Origin: Agarilytica sp045430345
GTDB lineage: Bacteria > Pseudomonadota > Gammaproteobacteria > Pseudomonadales > Cellvibrionaceae
DNA: 64,000 nt
Reading direction: 5' to 3'
Assembly (NCBI GenBank): GCA_045430345.1
Contig: JAILXT010000001.1
Coordinates: forward strand, 682,001 to 746,000
Shown: in pieces, positions 17,641 through 27,142 of the stretch
Layout of the letters: every line of letters begins with the position of its first letter
How positions within the stretch are numbered: position 1 is the first letter of the stretch
Translations under genes and position numbers: made by a program
The notes under the pieces: model-generated
Told to the model about the DNA's origin: nothing
Databases searched by the model: none
What the model saw: the letters and a program-made list of their open reading frames with translations, nothing else

Positions 17641-19104
17641 ATGTTGACGCTACAAGACACGAGCTTACTTCGCTTTCAAAATTATATTGGAGGCCAATGG
17701 ATGGACGCAGAGTCAGGAGAAACGTTAAACGTTTATAACCCCGCCACAGGAGAAGTAATCGCAACAGTTACCAATGCCAGCATAAACGACACGCGAGCGG
17801 CGATTATCTCAGCTGAAATGGCTATGAAAGATTGGCAACAGCGTACAGCAAAAGATCGTGGCCATATTTTGAGACGCTGGTTTGATTTAATCATGGAGAA
17901 CATAGAAGACCTGGCAAAAATCATGACCGCGGAACAGGGTAAACCCTTAACGGAGTCACGTTACGAAGTGGCTTACGGTGCATCGTTTATTGAGTGGTTT
18001 GCAGAAGAGGGCAAGCGTATTTATGGCGATGTTATCCCCAGTCATGGCCAAGACAAGCGTATTATTACCATTAAACAAGCCGTTGGTGTCGTTGCAGCGA
18101 TCACACCATGGAACTTTCCTAATGCCATGATCACCCGTAAAGCAGGGCCTGCGTTGGCCGCGGGCTGTACCATTGTAATAAAGCCTGCCAGCGAAACACC
18201 GTTATCTGCTTTAGCTATTGCCGAATTGAGTCGTCGCGCAGGTTTGCCTGATGGTGTTTTAAATGTCGTCGTGGGAATTGATTCAAACAGTATCGGCCAG
18301 GAATTAACGACACACCCTAGTATCCGGAAAGTCACATTCACGGGCTCAACGCGGGTGGGAAAAATACTGATGCAACAATGTGCAAGTACGGTAAAGAAAA
18401 CTTCGATGGAATTAGGCGGTAACGCGCCTTTTATTGTTTTTGATGATGCTGACATTGATGCCGCCGTCGCGGGCGCGATCGCATCAAAGTTTCGAAATGC
18501 AGGGCAAACCTGCGTCTGTGCGAATCGTATTTTAGTGCAAGCCGGCGTGTACGACATTTTTGCAGAAAAGTTTTCCGCAGCCGTAAACCGGTTAACGTTA
18601 GGTGATGGCATGAACGATGAGGTGACAATAGGGCCATTGATAGACGAAAAAGCGCTTGCGAACGTAGATAGCTTAGTCTGCGATGCGCTGGATGACGGCG
18701 CAAAGGCTATTGTGGGTGGGAAGTCCTCGTCATTGGGAGGTACATTTTACGAACCCACTGTACTTATCGGTGCTAAGGATACGATGCGCGTATTCAAAGA
18801 AGAAATTTTTGGGCCAATTGCACCGCTTTTTGCGTTCAAAACGGACGATGAAGCCATTACGATGGCCAATAACACAGAGGCCGGTTTAGCGGCTTACATG
18901 TATACCCAAGATATTAATCGGTTTTGGCGTGTCTCAGAGGCGCTAGAATATGGCATTGTGGGAGTCAATGAAGGGGTTATTTCCACTGAGGTCGCACCCT
19001 TTGGGGGTATGAAGGAATCAGGAACGGGGAGAGAGGGGTCGAAATATGGTATCGAAGATTATCTCGAACTAAAATACATCTGCGTAGGTGGCTTACCCAA
19101 TTAA
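17641..19104 (+). CDS. NAD(P)-dependent succinate-semialdehyde-type dehydrogenase
   Basis: A 487-residue aldehyde dehydrogenase with close GabD character. PWNFP with N158, ELGGNAPF with E257 and GQTCVCANR with catalytic C291 are all in place. Cofactor-binding VTFTGSTRVGK and the C-terminal PFGGMKESG match succinate-semialdehyde dehydrogenases. C291 and C293 form the CVC pair that acts as a redox switch in known SSADHs. It would convert succinate semialdehyde to succinate for the TCA cycle. The gap of about 140 bases after the Fe-ADH may contain its own promoter. A LysR gene follows on the same strand. Confidence 0.9.
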   Translation: MLTLQDTSLLRFQNYIGGQWMDAESGETLNVYNPATGEVIATVTNASINDTRAAIISAEMAMKDWQQRTAKDRGHILRRWFDLIMENIEDLAKIMTAEQGKPLTESRYEVAYGASFIEWFAEEGKRIYGDVIPSHGQDKRIITIKQAVGVVAAITPWNFPNAMITRKAGPALAAGCTIVIKPASETPLSALAIAELSRRAGLPDGVLNVVVGIDSNSIGQELTTHPSIRKVTFTGSTRVGKILMQQCASTVKKTSMELGGNAPFIVFDDADIDAAVAGAIASKFRNAGQTCVCANRILVQAGVYDIFAEKFSAAVNRLTLGDGMNDEVTIGPLIDEKALANVDSLVCDALDDGAKAIVGGKSSSLGGTFYEPTVLIGAKDTMRVFKEEIFGPIAPLFAFKTDDEAITMANNTEAGLAAYMYTQDINRFWRVSEALEYGIVGVNEGVISTEVAPFGGMKESGTGREGSKYGIEDYLELKYICVGGLPN

Positions 19105-19188
19105 AACAAGGTCGGTTAGATAAAAGACTCTGTAAGAGGTTAGTAATCCGTCTATAATCATTGCTGACGCCAAAAAAACAACGGACAG

Positions 19189-20133
19189 ATGCATGTCGGT
19201 CATTCAGGTCCTAACACGATGAAAGGTCGTTACCCACCGCTTAATACACTCCTCGTCTTTTTGGTCGCATCAAGGACGAAAAGTTTTACCCGTGCCGCAG
19301 AGACATTGTTTGTGACACGCTCAGCCGTCAGTCGACAAATTAAGAGCCTAGAAGAATTTTTGGGAAAATCATTATTTAACCGCGACAAAACGCATCTGAC
19401 GCTAACAGAAGAGGGCTCTCAGTATGCAAACGCGCTGTCGCTCATTTTTGCTGATTTAAAAGTTTCAACCGATCAGGTTATGGGGCTAAGCAATCAAAGC
19501 GAAATGATATTAAATCTATCGGCCACTATAAATGCAACTTGGTTAATGGCGCGTTTGCCTGGATTTGAAAAAAAACATCCAGAGACCACCGTAAATTTTA
19601 TAACGAATAGCTGTGATACAGGAAAAGAACCTGTCGACTTCAGCAGCGAGCAGTTAGATGCGGCCATACGTTTAGGTCGCGGGCAATGGGAAAATTGTCA
19701 CATTGACAAATTATTCGATGTTTTCGTTCAACCTTGTGCAGCACCAAGCCTTATCGAGCATCATTCTTTTCAAGAAACTCCTTTGCTAGATGAATATAAC
19801 TGGCTCCATTATAGTCACCTTCCAGATTTGTGGGCGCAATGGGCAACATCTGCAGGCATGCCAGGATTAAAAACCAAGAAAAAAAACATCGTTCTAGATA
19901 ATGTCGCGGTAGCGACACAAGCAGCAGTGGATGGATTGGGAATTTTACCGCTGTACCGGACGCTATCAAAACATTTATTAGCTGATAATCGAGTTATGCC
20001 GGCACATGATCATCTAATGAAAAAAACCGAGTCTTATTATTTTCTGTGTCCGTTGAATTACGAAAATAAATTGCCTGTAAAAACATTTAGAGATTGGATC
20101 GTTTTCGAGGCAGAGCAGTTCGTTCAACCTTAG
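19189..20133 (+). CDS. LysR-family transcriptional regulator (GcvA-like)
   Basis: A 314-residue LysR regulator. The N-terminal winged helix-turn-helix reads FTRAAETLFVTRSAVSRQI (about 36-54), then SLEEFLGKSLFNR. The effector domain from about residue 100 ends with the GcvA/AmpR-type DNVAVATQAAVDGLGILP segment. Met11 may be the real start instead of Met1. It follows the three catabolic genes on the same strand and is the most likely regulator of that cluster. LysR proteins usually bind near their own and neighbouring promoters. It is convergent with the rho-like gene. Confidence 0.9.
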   Translation: MHVGHSGPNTMKGRYPPLNTLLVFLVASRTKSFTRAAETLFVTRSAVSRQIKSLEEFLGKSLFNRDKTHLTLTEEGSQYANALSLIFADLKVSTDQVMGLSNQSEMILNLSATINATWLMARLPGFEKKHPETTVNFITNSCDTGKEPVDFSSEQLDAAIRLGRGQWENCHIDKLFDVFVQPCAAPSLIEHHSFQETPLLDEYNWLHYSHLPDLWAQWATSAGMPGLKTKKKNIVLDNVAVATQAAVDGLGILPLYRTLSKHLLADNRVMPAHDHLMKKTESYYFLCPLNYENKLPVKTFRDWIVFEAEQFVQP

Positions 20134-20330
20134 ACGTTTTTGTGGAGGCATATGCGGATGTATAGATGCTTGTTCGTTGTATAGATATTGCAGAACGCCT
20201 TCTCATGACGATAAAAAATACTCGTTTATCGATTGATATTGATCAACCGAAAATTCAAGCTTGCAGGTCGAAAAATGTTCAGGGCCAATCATTTGCATAG
20301 CGTCGAATCGATGCTATGAATACGTGGTTG

Positions 20331-21356
20331 CTACCGGTTCAATAGTTCTTCATTGGTTGGGTATTGCTCTAGTAACTCAACGAGTTTAGTTGCGCCTTCT
20401 ATAGGCGTAAGGTTAGTAAGCGCACGTCGTAACGTAATCACGTTTTGGAGGTCTTTTGGGTTTAGGAGAAGCTCTTCATGCCTTGTGCTGCTTTTTGCGA
20501 TATCCACGGCGGGGAATATCCGCTGATTAGCAATCTCCCGCGATAACACAATCTCCATATTCCCTGTGCCCTTGAACTCTTCAAATATTACTTGGTCCAT
20601 TCGGCTTCCGGTATCAACGAGCATTGTGGCTAAAATGGTAAGCGAGCCACCGTTCTCAATTTTGCGAGCAGCGCCGAACATTTTACGAGGTATTTCCAAT
20701 GCTCTGGCGTCAACACCGCCGGACATTGTTCGCCCGCTGCTTTTTCTTTCGGCATTATGTACACGCGAAAGCCTCGTGAGTGAATCAATAACAATCATCA
20801 CGTTTTGTTCTTCGCCAGCCTCGCTGCGAGCGGTGTTAAGAAGCTTATTGGCCACACGAACGTGTTGCTCATAGCTGTCGTCTGACGACGAAGCATGAAC
20901 TTCTGCTGGCACGCTTCGTTTAAAATCCGTCACTTCTTCAGGCCGCTCATCAATGAGTAGGGCGTATAGTTTTATTTCTGGATAAGCTTCGCCCACGGCT
21001 TGGCAAATCTGTTTCAAGAGGGTGGTTTTCCCTGAGCCAGGTGGGGCGACGATCAAGCCGCGTTGGCCCATGCCGATTGGTGTGATCAAATCCATCGCGC
21101 GCATTGCGAGTTTCTGGGAACCTTGTGCTAAGCGAATGCAGGGTGTGGGGTTAATCGCTATGCCGTTCAGAAAACGTTTTTGGGGGTCGTCATTAGTGTC
21201 GTCCCTGACCACGTGGTCTACTTTTTTCGGCGGCTTATTTCTTTTGCCTTTTAAGCTTAGTATTTTTCTCGTCATGGTATTAACGCGTAGCTCTGGAGAG
21301 GTATGTTTTCTTTCGTTTTTATACCGGTTTAAGGTTTCATAAACCGATTCACACAA
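20331..21356 (-). CDS. Rho-family hexameric ATPase lacking the N-terminal RNA-binding domain
   Basis: A 341-residue protein homologous to the C-terminal motor of transcription terminator Rho (about 419 residues in E. coli). Walker A is APPGSGKTT with K110. LLIDERPEEVT carries the catalytic Glu, MIVIDSLTRL is the Walker B strand, and a MSGGVDA Q-loop and a STRHEEL arginine finger are all kept, so ATPase activity is expected. The N-terminal helical and cold-shock (primary RNA-binding) domains are absent. In their place is a basic tail of about 50 residues (KGKRNKPPKK). The TTG start at 21356 overlaps the jetC stop by 8 bases, which suggests coupling. An internal ATG at 21275 is an alternative. 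It is the last gene of the jetABC operon, where jetD would stand in Wadjet. It is unlikely to be the cell's housekeeping Rho. Confidence 0.9.
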   Translation of the reverse strand: MCESVYETLNRYKNERKHTSPELRVNTMTRKILSLKGKRNKPPKKVDHVVRDDTNDDPQKRFLNGIAINPTPCIRLAQGSQKLAMRAMDLITPIGMGQRGLIVAPPGSGKTTLLKQICQAVGEAYPEIKLYALLIDERPEEVTDFKRSVPAEVHASSSDDSYEQHVRVANKLLNTARSEAGEEQNVMIVIDSLTRLSRVHNAERKSSGRTMSGGVDARALEIPRKMFGAARKIENGGSLTILATMLVDTGSRMDQVIFEEFKGTGNMEIVLSREIANQRIFPAVDIAKSSTRHEELLLNPKDLQNVITLRRALTNLTPIEGATKLVELLEQYPTNEELLNR

Positions 21357-24300
21357 TATCTTCCATAAAATCGAGCATTGCCTGTTGGCGAATGGTCTTG
21401 CGGTGCCTGGCCCATAGTTCTCGTATTTTATCTTGGTTACATTGCTTTCTATCTACCAGTACGCGTGTGTTTAGTTCGCCGACTTTTTCTGTGGTCGGGC
21501 ACTTGGTGAAGACGACTTGGTTGCTGATTAAATCCATAAACGGGCCGGATTTACTGGTCGGCATAATAAATATAAGTTGCAAGCCCAATGATGAGGTTAA
21601 ATAGTTAATCACCTCTCTTGAGCGGGTTTCGTCCATTTTAGAGAACGCTTCATCGACTAATACCATGCGGCAGTGTGAGTTGCCGTCCGCAAAACGAAAT
21701 GCGGAGGTGATCGCCGCTGCACGAATAATGTAGGCGGGTGTTTCTAGCTGGCCGCCGGAGCCTGTGCCGTACTTACTTAACGCAATGCGCGCCTTGTTTA
21801 ACGGTTCTTTGTAGATTTCGTAACGTCGGTAGTGTCGGTAATCGCTAATACGTTGCAGTTCTCGCAGTGCGAATTGCGCGTCCTTATCGAGCAGCATGCC
21901 CAATAGCTTGTCTCGGACTTCACAGGACTTTTCGCTGATATCGGCATCGAACAGCGTGCTACCATCTCCAAGATTGGGAATCTCAATGACTTCTTTAAAG
22001 AATTTCCAATACTCTTGGAATTCTGGCACCCATTCCCAGCCAAAGCTAAAACGCTCTTGGTCAGAGCCGAATACGTGTTGCTCCAGTTCTTTGTTTAAAT
22101 CTTCTAGAATACGCTTACCATCGTTGATGGATTGAAAAATGGAATGGCATAGGTTAGTAACGAAGGCCGTATTAAAACTGTCTTTTAAGGCGGAAAGCTT
22201 TTCGTGTTTACCCACTAAGATGTTGTTTTTCAGGCTGTTGTGAATGCCCGATATTTGTTGGGATACGGCGACAATGTGTTTAAAGTGCTGCGCGTCGTTC
22301 TTTTCAGCGTTACCGGTGAAATAGACGAGGTTGTTATGCGCGTTACTGGTCTGGTTATAGGCCATAATCGTCTCGTAGAGTTGACGATCCACTTTATCCA
22401 TACGGGCGATGCAATCTATATTCTCTGAGGTAAAGTTGAAGTCGGCACTTGCGGCGGCGGCACGTGTATCGGCTTCACTTAAGGCCGTATCGTAATCAAA
22501 CCCAGGGAATAGTTTGCCGGCGTCGGTTACGGCATTTTCTTTCTGTTCCTGATCGGCCTGTAGCGCTTCTTGTTCTTTTGTCAGTTTGTTGATTGTATTT
22601 TCGTAGGTTTTTATTTTGCTGATGAAGGCGCCGCGAGATTCACTTAATGTTTTCGCTTCAGTATCGACCGCAGAATATTCTTCTTTCAGTGTTGAAAGCT
22701 GGGTTTCTAGGGCTTCAAAATCGGTAAGGTCCAAATTGCCGAGTTGAGTCTCCGCCATTTGCAGCTGACGATATTGCGTCAACATATCGTTGATAATATC
22801 ACTGCACTGAATAGGTTGAATCTGGTTGGCGAGCGTATGAATGCGTTCTATTTGTCGGTAGCTGGCTTCTGATTCATGGCTTTGCGCGAGTAGCTTCTCA
22901 TGTTCATCTTGTTTTGCGAGCAATGCGCGTTCACGTGCGCCTTGGCCGAACACCAAATTGGTGTCGCTGACGTCACAACGGAACATGCTGTAGTTGCCTG
23001 AACCGAGCCCCGCTGCGGTAATGCCCCGTGCGGTGCGCTTAAGTTGTTCTTCGTCATCAACACGAATAACCGAACCATAGGAGGCTTTTACATAGTATTC
23101 AGCAATCTTGTGTTCAAACTCCATCACGTCAAAAATGGAGCCTTGGGGGAGAGCGGTTTTAGCCGCGTCGCGTTGTGCCTTCGCACCCTGAATAATACGT
23201 GCTGAGTTTCGATTCCCTTTTATACGCCTTACAATCCGAATGGCTTCTGCTTCGTGTTCTGGCTCGACAATAATAGAAAATCGTGCGCCGCCAATATACC
23301 CTTCGATGGCCATTTGCCATTTTGGGTCGATCACTTCAATGTAGTCACACAATACGGCGGGCTTTGCATCAGGGCATTGTTGATGTATCGCGCCGATGGC
23401 CGCTTCTATGTGAGGCGGGTAACTGACTTGGCGGTTTTCAAGTTGTTTAATTTCAAGTGTTTTTGCGTTGAGTTGTTGGTTTGCTTTCGCAAGTGTGTCT
23501 TTGCACTTTGTGGCACAGGAAAATAATTGGTCACGAATACTGACACCAAGCACTTCCCGCTCGGGGTTGTGTAACACATCGGCGAGCGTCCCGTGAATAG
23601 ATTCTAAACCAATCACTTCATCGAACTGGTGTTCTAAGGCATCGATCCCCACCCAGTCTTTGGTGAGGAGCTGTTGCATGTTGAGGCCCGTGTCTTTTTT
23701 TCCTTCTACGACGCTTTGTAATTTCTTTCGAAACTCCCCTTTGTCCATCGCGGGTACGTCGACGCCAATGGAGTACTCTGCTAGCTTTTTGAGCAGTTGC
23801 GTAGCCGCTTGATGGTTGCGTTCAAATTGTTGGTCTTGTTCTAACAGGGGTTTTACAAGCTGGATAAGCTTTCCCTTACCCGTTTCAATATCTTTTTCGA
23901 GCTGATCTTTATCTTTTAGCGCTCCGATGCCTTGTCGTTGTGCTTCGAACTCCACAAGTTGTGAGTGGAGTAATTGTTTCTGTTCGTTAATTTTGATCAG
24001 TTGGCGATCGGTATCGTCAATTTGTTCTAGGTTGGTGTTTTGGCTATTTTTTTGTTTTAGGTATTCTTGCTGTTTTACTAGCAGTTGGCGAGATACTTCT
24101 GCATATTCGCCTACACAGTGAGATAACCAATCTTCTATGTATTGTTCGGCGAGGGATTGTGCCGAGTCTAAAGTGGTAATTGCATTTTTAATATGGCGAG
24201 TTTCTTCATCCATGCTGTGGATGGTTTTCATTAACTCGGAGACTTGCCGGATATCTTCGGAAAGGTCTTTTGGGTCGAGTATTTCCCGCGAGACGAATTC

Positions 24301-24990
24301 GGTAATGCTTTTTACGGGTTTATAGGCCATAAAGTTAGAAAACGTTCGGGCCGCGTGTTTTGCTTCTCGGTCGGATACGGCGCCTTTCTGGCCTTTAAAT
24401 GCGCCGTATAAGCGGCGTAGATAGGGGCCTTTTTTATCGTATATTTCAACCGCGTCTTTGCCGAATTCTTTTGTTAAGTAATTCGCTATTTCAGTAATAG
24501 GAACAACGTATTTACCGCCTTTGTCTTCTCTTACAAAATGAGAGAGGGTGAGCTGTTGGTTTGGCAGGACTAAAAACAGTAGGTCGTCTTGCCGCGCTTG
24601 TTTTGGTGAGCTGGCGGTATCTAGCCGTGCGCGTACACACATAACGGCGGTGAAGGCTTCACCTTGCTCGCCTGTTGTCGGGTGAAATACCCCGGCCACA
24701 TAACCGTCGGTTACCCGAGGGCGGGCATAGCTGCCGTCGTCGCACCCCAATACATACGAGGCGAGGGTGCGGACTTGTTTGCCGCCACGGCCACGCTGGG
24801 TGGTTTCATCTTGGCCTGGATTGTAGGTAAATAAATTCTCATGGGCGGCGGTCATTAATGACTGAATGCCGTCGGCGGCGGTGGTTTTACCTGAGCCGTT
24901 GCCGCCAGAAAATAAATTAATGGGGCCGAAGTCGAATTCTAAATGCGGAATGTTACCCCAGTTGACATATATCCCTTTTTTACAAAACAT
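21349..24990 (-). CDS. jetC: SMC-like condensin ATPase, JetC/MksB type
   Basis: A 1213-residue ABC/SMC ATPase. The N-terminal Walker A is SGGNGSGKTT, with K35. Long coiled-coil arms (about 270-520 and 700-950) flank a hinge-like globular region. The C-terminal signature TGSGGQLE lies near 1080, and Walker B LVDEAFSKMD has D1113 and E1114. This layout matches JetC of Wadjet and MksB condensins, which extrude DNA loops and, in Wadjet, recognise small circular plasmids. I start at the ATG at 24990, which has GGAG 8 bases upstream and overlaps jetB by 11 bases; an upstream extension to 25053 has no support. It would work with JetA and JetB as a complex. The JetD nuclease is not in the window. Confidence 0.92.
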   Translation of the reverse strand: MFCKKGIYVNWGNIPHLEFDFGPINLFSGGNGSGKTTAADGIQSLMTAAHENLFTYNPGQDETTQRGRGGKQVRTLASYVLGCDDGSYARPRVTDGYVAGVFHPTTGEQGEAFTAVMCVRARLDTASSPKQARQDDLLFLVLPNQQLTLSHFVREDKGGKYVVPITEIANYLTKEFGKDAVEIYDKKGPYLRRLYGAFKGQKGAVSDREAKHAARTFSNFMAYKPVKSITEFVSREILDPKDLSEDIRQVSELMKTIHSMDEETRHIKNAITTLDSAQSLAEQYIEDWLSHCVGEYAEVSRQLLVKQQEYLKQKNSQNTNLEQIDDTDRQLIKINEQKQLLHSQLVEFEAQRQGIGALKDKDQLEKDIETGKGKLIQLVKPLLEQDQQFERNHQAATQLLKKLAEYSIGVDVPAMDKGEFRKKLQSVVEGKKDTGLNMQQLLTKDWVGIDALEHQFDEVIGLESIHGTLADVLHNPEREVLGVSIRDQLFSCATKCKDTLAKANQQLNAKTLEIKQLENRQVSYPPHIEAAIGAIHQQCPDAKPAVLCDYIEVIDPKWQMAIEGYIGGARFSIIVEPEHEAEAIRIVRRIKGNRNSARIIQGAKAQRDAAKTALPQGSIFDVMEFEHKIAEYYVKASYGSVIRVDDEEQLKRTARGITAAGLGSGNYSMFRCDVSDTNLVFGQGARERALLAKQDEHEKLLAQSHESEASYRQIERIHTLANQIQPIQCSDIINDMLTQYRQLQMAETQLGNLDLTDFEALETQLSTLKEEYSAVDTEAKTLSESRGAFISKIKTYENTINKLTKEQEALQADQEQKENAVTDAGKLFPGFDYDTALSEADTRAAAASADFNFTSENIDCIARMDKVDRQLYETIMAYNQTSNAHNNLVYFTGNAEKNDAQHFKHIVAVSQQISGIHNSLKNNILVGKHEKLSALKDSFNTAFVTNLCHSIFQSINDGKRILEDLNKELEQHVFGSDQERFSFGWEWVPEFQEYWKFFKEVIEIPNLGDGSTLFDADISEKSCEVRDKLLGMLLDKDAQFALRELQRISDYRHYRRYEIYKEPLNKARIALSKYGTGSGGQLETPAYIIRAAAITSAFRFADGNSHCRMVLVDEAFSKMDETRSREVINYLTSSLGLQLIFIMPTSKSGPFMDLISNQVVFTKCPTTEKVGELNTRVLVDRKQCNQDKIRELWARHRKTIRQQAMLDFMEDIV

Positions 24991-25645
24991 CTGCTGTCTC
25001 CGTGCTGATCGCTGCACCATCCTGTGGATATAAATGTTGGAGGACTTCGTCACTCACAAAACTGGTAATTGAGGGTTGAATGCTGATCCAGCCATCGCCG
25101 GATTCCATATCAGTTTCCTGATTAAAGTTTATGAGGCGTAATTGGCGGAGTCTTTTAAACAAGGTTTTGCGTTCACTTACATTATCGGGGAGAGCACGTT
25201 TTAGTAAATTGGTCAGCGATATCGTTAATCCTTCAAGGGGCAGCAATACACAGCCCTTGTCATCCACTTGGCCTTCCCGCAACGATTTTTCATATTCCAC
25301 ACGTAATGCCAAGATCACCGCGACTTCTTGTTGGGTAGGTTTTACTCGGAAGCCGCTGTTAAATGCGTTGTGTTCATCATCGGGAACACCTGCCACGGTG
25401 GCGCCGGGGGGGAATACGCGAATAAAACAGAATTTTTGATCGTGTAATATGCGAACTTTCAGTATGGATAAATAATCTTCAATAAGTTCTGCACATTGTA
25501 CGTAACGGTCATAGAGTTTAGCTTCAACTAAGCTTTCATCTCGATTAATAACACCGTAATCGAGCAAGCGGATCATCAGTTCTGAAAACTCCTCATTGCT
25601 GATGTTGAGCTTGGCGAGCGCTTCTTTAATGACTGTTTCTAACAT
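24980..25645 (-). CDS. jetB: Condensin accessory protein, JetB/MksE type (DUF4194)
   Basis: A 221-residue DUF4194-type protein, the KITE (tandem winged-helix) subunit that bridges the kleisin JetA and the SMC JetC. Visible features are an N-terminal helical winged-helix block (ISNEEFSELMIRLLDYG), a central GFRVKPTQQEVAVILALR segment and a second winged helix ending LRLINFNQ. The length is typical. The gene lies between jetA (54 bases upstream) and jetC (11-base overlap), so subunit ratios are probably set by coupled translation. Confidence 0.9.
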   Translation of the reverse strand: MLETVIKEALAKLNISNEEFSELMIRLLDYGVINRDESLVEAKLYDRYVQCAELIEDYLSILKVRILHDQKFCFIRVFPPGATVAGVPDDEHNAFNSGFRVKPTQQEVAVILALRVEYEKSLREGQVDDKGCVLLPLEGLTISLTNLLKRALPDNVSERKTLFKRLRQLRLINFNQETDMESGDGWISIQPSITSFVSDEVLQHLYPQDGAAISTETADVL

Positions 25646-25699
25646 ATGGGGTTTGCCTAATGCGACTTCGTTCGTGGTGTTTTATGCGTAAGTTTAGTG

Positions 25700-27142
25700 C
25701 TAACGATTTTGTGAGATAAGTTCAATCGAGAACTCGTCGTAGCTGTGGTAATACTCTGAATTGTTTACTGTGTTGCCGGTGGGTTCGACTTTAAACTGGA
25801 ACTCGGAACTTAAGTTGTTGATTGCGCCGATTTCGATGACGTGGGCCATGGCGAGTAAATCCTTGGCGCCGTCTACAGGCAGTTCACGTGTGGATATACG
25901 TTGCCCTGCACGCAGAGCACTTAATACATATTCACGCACGCCCTTGCCGTTAATTAAGAATGCTTGGTCCAGGAGTTGCTGAATCATCAGTTCGCGTTGG
26001 GCGGTTTCATCCACCGTGTTATTTTCGCGTATGCTGCTGTCGACCCATTCCTTCTGTTTTCTTTCCTGTAACTTAATATGTTCTGGATCGACGTACTGAA
26101 GGCGCATCGTTGCCATTGAAATCGCAGCATGCTCCATACGCTCGTCGTATTCGCTTACGCATAAGTCGCTAAGTTCTTTGCATACATCGAGTAGGTCATT
26201 GTTCTGTTGGCTATTCATATAGCTAATTTGGCGAATAATGATATCCGCACGTTTGGTAAAACTGTGCAAAGCGCGGCGTAAGGCGGGCAGCATAATTTCC
26301 GCTGCATTACGCATATGTTTTTCGATCGCGTCGAGAATAAACCAGAGATAGGATTGGTCTTGCTGACACAAATCTGGCACGGTACGGCGCAGTTGCTTTT
26401 CCGTGTCCTGCTTAAAAGCCTTTTGTTTGCGGCGGATTTTAGCAATGGTTTTATTAATGTCTTCGCGGTGTTTTTCCACGCTATCGGCAGATAAACGAAC
26501 GGAGATGTCCGGCTGGAAACGTTTTTCCATAAACTCGAAAAATTGATCGGATGCTTGTTGCACTAATTGCTGAGCTTCCACTTCGCGGACAAGCGCTCGT
26601 TTGCGCTCTTCTAGCTCCGAGATCACGTCGGTAAAGTCAGTGACAATGCGCTCTGAATACTCATAGGCATCGAGCAGGTCGTATACCTCGCCACGGCTGA
26701 GAAATGCCTCAAGGGCATTCAGCGTATTTCGGGTGTTGCGGTGACGTGTGCGCACTTGGGTGTTATCTGACTCGATAAGTGCAAGCGCAAAAATACGGCC
26801 CATTCGAGTAAAGGGGTAGGTCGATTGAAGGGTGGCGGGGTCGACTTGGCGTTCTAACCAGCCGCAGTCCAACAATAACTTTAATACCCAGTTGGCGTGT
26901 TCTCGATGGTTTTTAAAGCGCTGCTCTTGTTCTTCTTGATCGTCTTCGAGCACCAAATTTTTTGAGCGTGCGAGAGCCTCTTCAAGTATTTCGATGAGCT
27001 GATCGCGGTTGAGCGATTGACCATAATCCGCACTGGCGCTGTATTGCCTTTGATAGAGTAAGTACAAACATTGAACAACTTGCTCGCGATACTTGCTGGT
27101 AAGGGCTTTGAAGAAATGGAGGCGTTCGTCGGTAAAAAACAT
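25700..27142 (-). CDS. jetA: Condensin kleisin-like subunit, JetA/MksF type (DUF5716)
   Basis: A 480-residue, highly helical protein of the JetA/DUF5716 (MksF-like) group, the kleisin of the Jet condensin. An N-terminal winged-helix region (FFTDERLHFFKALTSKYREQ) would contact the SMC neck. A long central helical bundle (about 170-400) and a C-terminal winged-helix piece follow. It is the first gene of the four-gene leftward operon jetA-jetB-jetC-rho-like. The start ATG at 27142 is the first in frame, and only a weak ribosome site is visible. Its divergent neighbour is efpL. Confidence 0.88.
   Translation of the reverse strand: MFFTDERLHFFKALTSKYREQVVQCLYLLYQRQYSASADYGQSLNRDQLIEILEEALARSKNLVLEDDQEEQEQRFKNHREHANWVLKLLLDCGWLERQVDPATLQSTYPFTRMGRIFALALIESDNTQVRTRHRNTRNTLNALEAFLSRGEVYDLLDAYEYSERIVTDFTDVISELEERKRALVREVEAQQLVQQASDQFFEFMEKRFQPDISVRLSADSVEKHREDINKTIAKIRRKQKAFKQDTEKQLRRTVPDLCQQDQSYLWFILDAIEKHMRNAAEIMLPALRRALHSFTKRADIIIRQISYMNSQQNNDLLDVCKELSDLCVSEYDERMEHAAISMATMRLQYVDPEHIKLQERKQKEWVDSSIRENNTVDETAQRELMIQQLLDQAFLINGKGVREYVLSALRAGQRISTRELPVDGAKDLLAMAHVIEIGAINNLSSEFQFKVEPTGNTVNNSEYYHSYDEFSIELISQNR

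Noticed and set aside
18042..18611. 189-codon reverse frame inside the aldehyde dehydrogenase
   Set aside because: Antisense shadow of a strongly coding gene.
20331..21356. Ordinary housekeeping transcription terminator Rho
   Set aside because: It lacks the N-terminal RNA-binding domain, is about 80 residues short and is embedded in the jet operon.
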